Of a stretch of 64,000 nucleotides of DNA, positions 7,436 to 14,770 are shown piece after piece. The DNA lies in assembly GCA_965216585.1 (NCBI GenBank), contig CBDCGC010000003.1, forward strand, positions 3,472,001 through 3,536,000, in the 5' to 3' direction. The translations under genes and the position numbers were made by a program. Position 1 is the first letter of the stretch, and every line of letters starts with the position of its first letter. The notes beneath the pieces were generated by a model. The model was not told the DNA's origin and ran no database searches. It saw only the letters and a list, made by a program, of their open reading frames with translations. Origin of the DNA: CADEER01 sp965216585. Its GTDB lineage: Bacteria; Desulfobacterota; Binatia; HRBIN30; CADEER01.

Positions 7436-7966
7436 ATGGCGAAGGTTGCGCTCACCGAGCGAGACATTCGAGATTTGTTCGAGGCTCTAAATCGGGCGCT
7501 CGCCCGTCGCGACGTCGTTGGAAATCTGCATCTCGTCGGGGGTGCGGTGATGTGTTTGGTTCACAACGCCCGCGCGTCGACGCGTGACGTGGACGGTGTC
7601 TTCGTACCGTCGGGGGTAGTCCGCGAAGCCGCACGCGAGGTCGGGCTGGAGCTCGGAGTCGACGAACAATGGCTCAACGACGGAGTGAAGGGGTTCTTTT
7701 CCACTGCGGGTTCGTTCGACGTCTACCTCGAGCTCGAACACCTGTGCGTATTCTGCGCCAAGGCGGATTACTTGTTGGCGATGAAGTGTCTCGCCATGCG
7801 TATCGGAGGGGAGTTCCACGACGAAGACGACGTGCGCTTTCTCCTCCGCTACCTCAACATCGAGACTTTCGAAGAAACCTGCGAGGTGATCTTCCGATTC
7901 TACCCGGAGGAGAGATTCCCGCAGAGAACGCTCTATGCGCTCGAGGAGATGTTGAGCTCGGCGTAG
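7436..7966 (+). CDS. DUF6036-like nucleotidyltransferase
   Basis: A 176-residue protein of the nucleotidyltransferase fold. The N-terminal LHLVGGAVMCLVHNARASTR followed by DVDGVF is the degenerate GS-x-DxD-type active-site block of the DUF6036/AbiEii-like group; the rest is helical. Related proteins act as toxins that modify tRNA or other targets in two-gene modules. It starts 5 bp after the stop of the putative antitoxin, so the two are co-transcribed. The true toxic activity is not established by sequence. Confidence 0.72.
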   Translation: MAKVALTERDIRDLFEALNRALARRDVVGNLHLVGGAVMCLVHNARASTRDVDGVFVPSGVVREAAREVGLELGVDEQWLNDGVKGFFSTAGSFDVYLELEHLCVFCAKADYLLAMKCLAMRIGGEFHDEDDVRFLLRYLNIETFEETCEVIFRFYPEERFPQRTLYALEEMLSSA

Positions 7967-8101
7967 AACCAAGGACGTCTCCGACCGTCGTGGCGAATCC
8001 GCTGTTGCCAGACGGGGACAAGTAGATTGCCGCTGGGTCGTTTCCGAAAGCAGGGCGAAGGACTAGCAGATGGGATGAGAAGGTCAGCGGGTGGGGCGCG
8101 C

Positions 8102-8926
8102 TCAACTTCCGCGCTCGCGCCCTTCGCACTTGTCGTAGGCGGCGAGGATGGCGTTGAAACGCTCTTCGGCGATCTCGCGCGTGTCGGCGTGGGTGAAGAT
8201 GTAGAGATCGTCGTCGAGCACGGCCTGGCGGACGATGCGGCCGACCTGCATCGGATCCATGCCGGCGGAGATCTGCTGTTGCACGTCGGGGTGGACCCTG
8301 GTGTCGGGACCGCCGACGTCGTCCTGGCGGTTGCGCCCGCTGGCGACGATCTGGGTGTCGACGTTGCCGGGGCAGAGCACCGAGCAGCCGACGCCGTGCT
8401 CGTCGCGCTCGGCGTGCAACGTCTCGGAGATTCCCACCACCGCGTACTTGGTGGCGACGTAGGGCGCGATGCCTTTGTGCGGGCCGATGCCGGCGATGGA
8501 TGCGGTGTTGACGACGTGCTTCTCCCCTGGCTGCGCTTTCATGCGCGGGAAGAAGGCCTGCAGTCCGTTGACGACGCCTTCGAGGTTGACCGCGATAACC
8601 CAGCGCCAGTCCGCGTCCGAGATGTCGTCGGCGAGATCGAAGGTGACGACGCCGGCGTTGTTGCAGAGGATGTGAACCCCGCCGAGCTCGCTGAAGATGC
8701 GATCGGCGAAGCGCTGTACTGCCTGGCGGTCGACGACGTCGAGCCGCTCGAAGATCGCTTTCACGTTCTTGGCCCGCAGCTCTTCGCAAACACGCTCTCC
8801 CGCATCCGGCTCGATGTCGCCGATGGCGACGTTCATACCGGCATCGGCGAAGGCGTGCGCCATGCCGCGCCCGATGCCGGAGCCGCCGCCGGTGATGACT
8901 GCTACCTTTCCTGCGAGATCGCGCAT
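8102..8926 (-). CDS. Short-chain dehydrogenase/reductase
   Basis: A 274-residue classical SDR. Nucleotide binding TGGGSGIG (12-19), the NNAG motif (89-92) and the catalytic residues S143, Y156 and K160 (YVATK) are all present, with D37 after the second strand suggesting NAD preference. It oxidises or reduces an alcohol/ketone of unknown identity. The ATG at 8926 begins 2 bp after the stop of the flavin-binding gene, and it is the last gene of the TetR-headed operon 11595 to 8102. The downstream gap 7967-8101 contains nothing recognisable. Confidence 0.9.
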   Translation of the reverse strand: MRDLAGKVAVITGGGSGIGRGMAHAFADAGMNVAIGDIEPDAGERVCEELRAKNVKAIFERLDVVDRQAVQRFADRIFSELGGVHILCNNAGVVTFDLADDISDADWRWVIAVNLEGVVNGLQAFFPRMKAQPGEKHVVNTASIAGIGPHKGIAPYVATKYAVVGISETLHAERDEHGVGCSVLCPGNVDTQIVASGRNRQDDVGGPDTRVHPDVQQQISAGMDPMQVGRIVRQAVLDDDLYIFTHADTREIAEERFNAILAAYDKCEGRERGS

Positions 8927-8928
8927 CA

Positions 8929-9423
8929 CTACACTTTCGGAAAGAGAGAGTCTTCCATCATCTTGATGGAGTCGAAGGTGAACCACTTCTCCGGCGCGAC
9001 CTCGAAGATGACGCGGTTGGGGGAGTCGAGCATCGCCATGAAGGCCTTCTGGCCTTTTTCGTTTCCGGGGAGAATGGCGGCGGAGAGGGCGGGGTAGAAC
9101 CAATCCTTGGTGGCGCGGTCGTCGAGGATGGTGCACCGCCCCTTGACGGTGATGCCGCGCGCCGGCCCGAGGCTGGTGCCGACGCTGGAGATGGAGAGGG
9201 AAACGCGGTCGTCACGCCGCAGCGCCGCGACTCGCGCGCGCTGGCTGGCCGCGGTCAGCCAGAACCGGTTGTCCTTCCAGACGTAGCTCATGATCATGCC
9301 GACCGGCCAGTGGTCGCGGGTGCCCCAGCAGAAAACGCATTCGTTCTGCTCGCGCAGGATCTGCTCCTGCATTTCCGCGTCGATCGGGTAGACGTCGACC
9401 TTTTCGTAGTTGGTGACCGGCAT
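8929..9423 (-). CDS. Pyridoxamine 5'-phosphate oxidase-like flavin/F420-binding protein
   Basis: A 164-residue split beta-barrel protein of the PPOX-like superfamily. CVFCWGTRDHWPVGMIMSYV followed by WKDNRFWLTAASQRARVAAL and DDRVSLSIS are the usual strands contacting FMN or F420. The ATG at 9423 is preferred over the TTG at 9456 because GGGGGGAA lies about 5 bp upstream. It is fourth in the TetR-headed operon, between a SnoaL-like gene and the SDR. Members reduce or isomerise conjugated carbonyl compounds or act as flavin reductases; here the substrate is unknown. Confidence 0.75.
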   Translation of the reverse strand: MPVTNYEKVDVYPIDAEMQEQILREQNECVFCWGTRDHWPVGMIMSYVWKDNRFWLTAASQRARVAALRRDDRVSLSISSVGTSLGPARGITVKGRCTILDDRATKDWFYPALSAAILPGNEKGQKAFMAMLDSPNRVIFEVAPEKWFTFDSIKMMEDSLFPKV

Positions 9424-9452
9424 GTGGTTCCCCCCGAACCAGGAAGGTGTGA

Positions 9453-9902
9453 TCAAGCGCCGAGAACCGCCTGGTTCCCTTCACTCCAGAGAATGCGCAG
9501 CTCGCGCTTGCGAATGCGCCAGCCCTCGGCGGTGCGGACGATCTCGTCGAGGTAGATGCCGCCGATGACGTAGTTGTCGCCACCGTTCGTATCGGCCTTG
9601 GTGTGTTGTGCGTGCACATAGCAGCGAGCGGTAGCGCGGTCGCCGTCGATGGTGATCTCCTGATTGGTGATGATGTGCTGGCTCGAGTCGAGATGGGTGA
9701 GCGCTGCCTTGCAGGTCTCCTCGATGGCCGGGTAGCCGACTTTGCGGCCCAGTACCTCACCGTAGATGGCGACGGCGTCCTCGGTGAAGCACGTCGCCAG
9801 CAGATCCCACCGCTTTTCGTCCAGCGCGTGGGCGTAGCGGTGCAGGAGCGCGAGAATGTCGCGCTCGTCGACCAACTGCGCGAGGGTCAACTTGTCGCTC
9901 AT
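9453..9902 (-). CDS. SnoaL-like (NTF2-fold) protein
   Basis: A 149-residue cone-shaped NTF2-fold protein. The N-terminal DERDILALLHRYAHALDEKR and then WDLLATCFTEDAVAIYG form the typical helix-strand opening of SnoaL_4/ring-hydroxylating dehydratase-type members. The C-terminus WRIRKRELRILW closes the barrel. The family includes isomerases, dehydratases and hydroxylating-enzyme subunits. The ATG at 9902 overlaps the stop of the zinc-type dehydrogenase gene by 4 bp, placing it firmly in the same operon. It has no clear Tyr/Asp pair of ketosteroid isomerase, unlike the gene at 35315. Confidence 0.78.
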   Translation of the reverse strand: MSDKLTLAQLVDERDILALLHRYAHALDEKRWDLLATCFTEDAVAIYGEVLGRKVGYPAIEETCKAALTHLDSSQHIITNQEITIDGDRATARCYVHAQHTKADTNGGDNYVIGGIYLDEIVRTAEGWRIRKRELRILWSEGNQAVLGA

Positions 9903-10942
9903 GCGGCGGCTCCTTCCAGCCGGACGACGAGCTTGCCGCGGTTGCCGCCGGCGAACATCTTGCAGAAGGCGGGGCCGGTGTTTTCGATACCGATCGCGAC
10001 TTCTTCGGCGTTCATGATCCGCCCCGACTTCAGCCACTCGGTGAGCTCGGCGAGAGCGGCGGGGTACTCTTCGACGTAGTCGGTGACCATGAACCCCTTC
10101 ATCGTCGCTCGCTGGGTGATCAGCTTGAACATGTTGTAGGGACCGGGCACCGGCTCGGTGAGGTTGTAGGTCGCCAGCGAGCCGGAGAGAACGACGCGTG
10201 CGCGCTCGCGCAAATGTGCGAGAACCGTATCGAGCGTCTCGCCGCCGACGTTGTCGAAGTAGACGTCGACGCCGTCCGGGCAGTGCTCGGCAAGACCGGC
10301 CTCGATACCGCCATCCGCCCGGTAGTTGATCGCTGCGTCGAGACCGAGCTCGCCGGTCAGCCAGCGGCACTTTTCGTCGGTCGAGGTCATGCCGACGACG
10401 CGGGCCCCCTGGAGCTTGGCGATCTGCGCGGCGGCGGAACCGACCGCGCCGGCTGCCGTGCTGATCAAGGCGACGTCGCCCTGTTGCACGTGTCCGCAGT
10501 CGCGCAGGCCGAAGTACGCCGTCAAGCCGGTCGGGCCGAGAATGCCGAGGTAACACGACGGCGAGATGTCGGGATCGGCCTCGAGCCTGGTCATGTAGTC
10601 GGAGCCGTCGGCGATCGAATACTCTTCCCAGCGCGACCTGCACATCAACAGGTCACCGGCGCTGTACGCCGGATTGCGCGACTCCTCGACGGCGCCGAGG
10701 ACCAGGCCCATCACCGGTTCGTCGAGCTCCATCGCCGGCAGATAGCCGTCGCCGGTGCCCTCGTTCATCCATTGGCGAAAACCCGCGTCGAGCGAGATGT
10801 ACTGGTTGCGCAGCAAGAATTGCCCGTCCTCCAGATCCGCCAATGGCGATTCGATACACTCGAAATCGCTCTCCCGCGGAGCGCCGTCGGGGCGGGCGCG
10901 CAGGACGACCTGGCGGTTGACGCGCGGCGGCATTCCGCTCAC
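9899..10942 (-). CDS. NADPH-dependent enone reductase (CurA/leukotriene B4 dehydrogenase family)
   Basis: A 347-residue medium-chain dehydrogenase without zinc ligands. The start NRQVVLRARPDGAPRESDF matches the CurA/prostaglandin-reductase N-terminus. STAAGAVGSAAAQIAK is the NADPH-binding loop, GVDVYFDNVGGETLD the family signature, and the C-terminus KLVVRLEG is typical. Such enzymes reduce alpha,beta-unsaturated ketones or aldehydes. Its start overlaps the tetR stop by 4 bp and it is the first enzyme gene of the operon. Confidence 0.87.
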   Translation of the reverse strand: MSGMPPRVNRQVVLRARPDGAPRESDFECIESPLADLEDGQFLLRNQYISLDAGFRQWMNEGTGDGYLPAMELDEPVMGLVLGAVEESRNPAYSAGDLLMCRSRWEEYSIADGSDYMTRLEADPDISPSCYLGILGPTGLTAYFGLRDCGHVQQGDVALISTAAGAVGSAAAQIAKLQGARVVGMTSTDEKCRWLTGELGLDAAINYRADGGIEAGLAEHCPDGVDVYFDNVGGETLDTVLAHLRERARVVLSGSLATYNLTEPVPGPYNMFKLITQRATMKGFMVTDYVEEYPAALAELTEWLKSGRIMNAEEVAIGIENTGPAFCKMFAGGNRGKLVVRLEGAAA

Positions 10943-11595
10943 CGCTTTCCGGCGGCACGGCGCTCCGGTTGCAGTCGGGGCGGCCCGACGACGGCCATCA
11001 TGGCGCCGATCTGTGTCGCGTCGAGAACGTCGAGGTCCATGAGAAGAAAATGATCGAGCAAGCCGCCGACGGCCATGAACAGCCAGGCTTGCGAACGCGT
11101 ATCGGTGCTCTCGTCGATCTGGCCGCGCTGGCGGGCTTCTTCGTAGAGCCCTTGCACGAAGTCGAAGGTGCCCCAGAAGTGTTTGCGAGCGTGATCGCGG
11201 ACGAGCTCGTCGCTGGTCTCGAGCAGTGAGCGTGCGCGCAGGAGAAAGGCGGAGGGATCTTCTTCGAGACGGCGAAAATAGTCCCTGCCGATTTCGTCGA
11301 GTGCTTCCAACGGGCCGGTGCTCTCGTCGGCGGCTCTGCGCCAGCCTTGCATCAGACGCTCGGCGTTGCGGTCGAGCATGGCCAGGTAGAGGTCTCGCTT
11401 GCTGTCGAAGTAGCGATACAGGGTCGGCTCACTGACGCCGGCCTGCGCGGCGACGTCGGCGGTTCCGGCGTTGCGATAGCCGCTGGCGGCAAAAACCACC
11501 TCGGCTGCGTCGAGGATCTGCTGGCTGCGCTCACCCGCCGGCATCCGCTTGGCGCGCAAGCGCTTCGCCCCCCCTGAGCTCTTCGCTTTCGGCAT
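10939..11595 (-). CDS. TetR-family transcriptional regulator, probably autoregulated
   Basis: A 218-residue regulator. The TetR helix-turn-helix is clear: RSQQILDAAEVVFAASGYRN, TADVAAQAGVSEPTLYRYF (residues 23-65), followed by a helical ligand-binding domain (YFRRLEEDPSAFLLRAR, HFWGTFDFVQGLYEEARQRG). It heads the operon tetR-CurA-SnoaL-PPOX-SDR with 4-bp overlaps. The palindrome GTAGTGAGTCGTCACTAC lies 1 bp upstream of its start codon, and an identical copy lies in front of the TonB receptor at 12262. I infer it represses both the operon and the receptor genes until a lipophilic ligand binds. Confidence 0.9.
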   Translation of the reverse strand: MPKAKSSGGAKRLRAKRMPAGERSQQILDAAEVVFAASGYRNAGTADVAAQAGVSEPTLYRYFDSKRDLYLAMLDRNAERLMQGWRRAADESTGPLEALDEIGRDYFRRLEEDPSAFLLRARSLLETSDELVRDHARKHFWGTFDFVQGLYEEARQRGQIDESTDTRSQAWLFMAVGGLLDHFLLMDLDVLDATQIGAMMAVVGPPRLQPERRAAGKR

Positions 11596-11596
11596 C

Positions 11597-11636
11597 GTAG
11601 TGAGTCGTCACTACGGTTGCTGGTGGAAAATGTCAA
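11597..11636 (-). promoter_or_regulatory. tetR promoter with 18-bp palindromic operator
   Basis: The palindrome GTAGTGAGTCGTCACTAC occupies 11597-11614. On the minus strand TTGACA lies at 11636-11631 and, 17 bp on, TAGTGA (11613-11608) as a weak -10 inside the palindrome. A repressor bound here would block RNA polymerase, and the transcript would have almost no leader before the ATG at 11595. The same 18-mer recurs exactly at 12190-12207. Confidence 0.75.
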
Positions 11637-12127
11637 GGACTGGCGAGGTTGCTCGATCGGTTGTTCTGAGCCGGCGGCGATTCCTGCTCGACCCGATTCT
11701 TCAGGTCGGCGTTCATCGTCGCCAGGCCCTCCTCGACGCGGTCGCGGTAGATCTGCTCGACCAGTCCGGCGAGGGCGCCGTGGTAGTCGCGCTTGAGATT
11801 GCGTCGCCGCGCCGATGACCGAGGTGAAGCCGCGCTCCAGCGCCATCCGCGCCTGCCGCGCCGCAGATACCCCGGCGGCCGCTCCAGCCCCACCGGTGGC
11901 GGCGTGAAGTCGAGATCTCTATACGAGCCGTGCCAGTGAGCCTGCACCATTCCCGGGAAGACCGTGGCGCCAGCGAGGTCGACGATGGGGAGGTCTTCAC
12001 CCGCGGTAAATCCAGCCGCCGGCTCGACCGACTCGATACGCTCGCCGTCGACCACCACCACCTGGTCGGCGCGGGCGGGATTTCTTCCGTCGAGCACGTT
12101 GGCTCCGACTAGCGCGGTCGCTGTCAT
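11633..12127 (-). pseudogene. Amidohydrolase remnant, frameshifted and truncated
   Basis: The first 90 codons encode the N-terminus of a metal-dependent amidohydrolase of the imidazolonepropionase-like type: GANVLDGRNPARADQVVVVD, then LAGATVFPGMVQAHWHGSYR, where the metal-binding HxH (HWH) lies in the right place. After PPGYL the frame is lost. The continuation (MALERGFTSVIGAA) is readable in another frame, and the original frame then resumes with an unrecognised segment (NLKRDYHGALAGLVEQIYRD) to a stop at 11633. A full enzyme has about 400 residues, so most of the barrel is deleted. It lies between the two copies of the 18-bp operator. Confidence 0.75.
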
Positions 12128-12181
12128 CACCGGGCCTGCATAGCAATCGGGGGCCCCGATATCATCCGCTGGCGGCCTTTC

Positions 12182-12210
12182 TTGACATGGTAGTGAGTCG
12201 TCACTACGGT
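12182..12210 (+). promoter_or_regulatory. TonB-receptor promoter with the same 18-bp operator
   Basis: TTGACA at 12182-12187 is followed 17 bp later by TACGGT (12205-12210), a weak -10. The palindrome GTAGTGAGTCGTCACTAC at 12190-12207 fills the spacer. It is identical to the copy at the tetR start. The receptor ATG is 52 bp downstream of the -10. This is a typical arrangement for TetR repression. Confidence 0.72.
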
Positions 12211-12261
12211 CGGGCGCGCTTCTGACGGCAGAGCGGGGAAGCACAGCTTAGGAGAGACGAC

Positions 12262-14685
12262 ATGGGGGAGAAGTCGAGCTTTGGTTCGAACGGACGTCGG
12301 CGACCGGCCTGGTGGCGGATCGCGGCGGCAGCGGGTGCCTTGCTCTCGTTGCTCGCCCCGCCACCGAGCCCGGCGCAGGAAGGTTTGGTTGGCGTCAAGC
12401 AGCGCGTTGGTCTGGAAGAGATCGTCGTCACGGCGCAGAAGCGCGAGCAGAACATCCAGGACGTTCCGATTTCCATGACGGCGCTGACGTCTGAGTTCGT
12501 TCTCGACTCGGGCCTCACCGACTTCGGTGGCATCCAGCAATACGCGCCGAACGTTTCGATCAATCCGGTGACCGACACCCGCAGCACCGCCCTGCGCATC
12601 CGCGGCGTCGGTGCCGATCAGACCAACGCCGGCATCGATGCGGCGGTTGGTGTGTTCATCGACGGCATCTACCAGGGTCGCACCGGGCTCGCCGCCGGCG
12701 CGGGATTGCTCGACATCGAACGCATCGAAGTGTTGCGCGGTCCGCAGGGAACGCTGTTCGGCAAGAACACCGCCGCCGGCGCGTTCAACATCACCACCAG
12801 GAAACCCGACCTCGAAGAGCGCTCGGCAATGCTCGAGGGAGTCTACGGAAAATACAACCAGCGCGAGCTGCGCGGCTGGTTCAACTTGCCGCTCTTCGAC
12901 GGTCGTATCGCGACCCGCCTCGCCGGCTACGTTACCAAGCGCGACTTCTTCGATGAGAATCTCTCCGGCAACGGCCGCAACGACGGCGACAGCAACGGTT
13001 TCCGCTGGCATACCTTGTTTCCGATCACCGACGGCCTCGATCTGTTGATTTCAGCCGACTACGGAACCAACCAGGACCAGTGCTGCGCCGCCGACATCGT
13101 CGACTACAATGGCCCGCCGGCTCTGGATACTACGTTCGCCCCTTTTATATCGCCCGACGGTACTGACGTTGGTTCCCTGGCCATGCGTACAAACAGGCCC
13201 CTGCCGTCGGTGGTCGATCCACACGATCGCGTCATCGATGCAAACTCACAAACCGACAACTCAACACGTTATATGGGAGTAACGGCAACTCTCGACTACG
13301 AGCTCGGCGAGCACGACGTGAAGTGGCTCACGGCGCACCGCCGTTTTGACTCCGTTGCTCTGCTCGACGGCGACTTTTCGGGCTACAACGCCGTCGAGCT
13401 GACCACTGATGAAAAGTTCTTCCAGTGGTCGACTGAGGTGCAGTTGATCTCACCGCCGGGGGAGACTTTGGACTACGTGCTTGGCTTCTACCATTACTAC
13501 CAGAAGGACCGAACTGTTGGGCGGTTGGCGGTGTTGCGTGAGTGGATGGATACATCGCAAAACATTGGGCCGGGATTGTTGGTAGATGCGGTAGAAGTGC
13601 CCGGCAAAGGCTTGGTCGCGTCTAACGACGATACCAACGTCCACAAGACTTGGAGTTATGCGCTGTTTGGTCAAGCTACAGTGCATTTGAGTGATCGATG
13701 GAGCGCGATCTTTGGCGTGCGTGGAACCCATGAGCGCAAGGAGCGCGACGGTTCACAAATCGCCACGTTCGAGGTTGATGCGGGTCCGTTCGGTCCCCCT
13801 CAATTCTACCACGAGAAACCGATCGCCGTGTACAACGTCTCACCGATGGCGGTTCTCAACTTCACGCCGACCGAAGACTCGTTGGTTTTCGCCAAGGCGG
13901 CACGCGGCTTCAAGTCGGGCGGTTTCAATCAAATGCGTGTACCGGAAGGTGTCCCGACCGAGTTCAAGGACGAAGAGGCGACTGATTTCGAGCTGGGTGT
14001 GCGAACCACGTGGTTTGATCGCATGATTACTGCCAACGCGACTGGATTCTACATGATCTACGATGAGTTCCAGGCGCAGGCCTTTGATGGTTCGGCGCTC
14101 ACGGTAACGAACGCGGGCAAGCTCACCACCTATGGGTTGGAAACCGACTTTTTCCTGGTGCCGCATTACACGACGACCCTCGGTGGTGCGATGGGTTGGA
14201 ACGTCGCCGAGTATGACGACTTTACTACTTCCCCTTGTACGATCGAGCAGACCTTTGCGGAGCGCGTTGCCGCGGGCAATATCTTTGCGCCCGTTTTTTG
14301 CACGCAGGACCTGTCCGGTCGCCGTCTCGACAATGCGCCGCGCTGGACGGCGAGTCTCTTCGGCCAAACCGAGCACGAGCTGAGCGACTTCGGTCTCTTC
14401 GACCTGCCGTTGTTCGGCCGCTTTCGCTTCGAGTACAGCTACCGCGACTTCATCTATCTCACCCAGGATCTCGACCCCAACCTGACCCAGAGCCCGGTCC
14501 ACCTGCTCAATCTCCGCGCCAGCATCGCACCCGACGATCGCGCCTGGGAGTTCACCCTGTGGAGCAAGAACACCATCGACGACCGCTACGGGGTGGTCGG
14601 TTTCGACGTTCCGATCACCAGCGGCTACGCCGTGATCAACGCTCCGCCGCGGCAGTACGGTTTCACGCTGCGCGCGTTTTTCTAG
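12262..14685 (+). CDS. TonB-dependent receptor 1
   Basis: An 807-residue outer-membrane receptor. It has a signal peptide (cut near residue 38, PSPAQE), the TonB box LEEIVVTAQKRE (51-62), and a plug domain with VPISMTAL, RIRGVGADQT and IERIEVLRGPQGTLFGKNT. The beta barrel ends in YGFTLRAFF with the C-terminal Phe needed for outer-membrane insertion. This subgroup (TBDT with EEIVVTAQKRE) often takes up hydrophobic or plant/aromatic compounds rather than siderophores; the ligand is unknown. GGAGAGAC lies just upstream of the ATG. The middle of the gene (about 13100-14280) is visibly less GC-rich than its ends. A palindromic operator precedes it. Confidence 0.93.
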   Translation: MGEKSSFGSNGRRRPAWWRIAAAAGALLSLLAPPPSPAQEGLVGVKQRVGLEEIVVTAQKREQNIQDVPISMTALTSEFVLDSGLTDFGGIQQYAPNVSINPVTDTRSTALRIRGVGADQTNAGIDAAVGVFIDGIYQGRTGLAAGAGLLDIERIEVLRGPQGTLFGKNTAAGAFNITTRKPDLEERSAMLEGVYGKYNQRELRGWFNLPLFDGRIATRLAGYVTKRDFFDENLSGNGRNDGDSNGFRWHTLFPITDGLDLLISADYGTNQDQCCAADIVDYNGPPALDTTFAPFISPDGTDVGSLAMRTNRPLPSVVDPHDRVIDANSQTDNSTRYMGVTATLDYELGEHDVKWLTAHRRFDSVALLDGDFSGYNAVELTTDEKFFQWSTEVQLISPPGETLDYVLGFYHYYQKDRTVGRLAVLREWMDTSQNIGPGLLVDAVEVPGKGLVASNDDTNVHKTWSYALFGQATVHLSDRWSAIFGVRGTHERKERDGSQIATFEVDAGPFGPPQFYHEKPIAVYNVSPMAVLNFTPTEDSLVFAKAARGFKSGGFNQMRVPEGVPTEFKDEEATDFELGVRTTWFDRMITANATGFYMIYDEFQAQAFDGSALTVTNAGKLTTYGLETDFFLVPHYTTTLGGAMGWNVAEYDDFTTSPCTIEQTFAERVAAGNIFAPVFCTQDLSGRRLDNAPRWTASLFGQTEHELSDFGLFDLPLFGRFRFEYSYRDFIYLTQDLDPNLTQSPVHLLNLRASIAPDDRAWEFTLWSKNTIDDRYGVVGFDVPITSGYAVINAPPRQYGFTLRAFF

Positions 14686-14770
14686 AGACTCCCTGCACGG
14701 TGGTGCAGGCTGCACTTGCTTGCGCACTCGCCGTTTGGGATGGATCCCTTCATTCCGATCGGGGGCTTCG

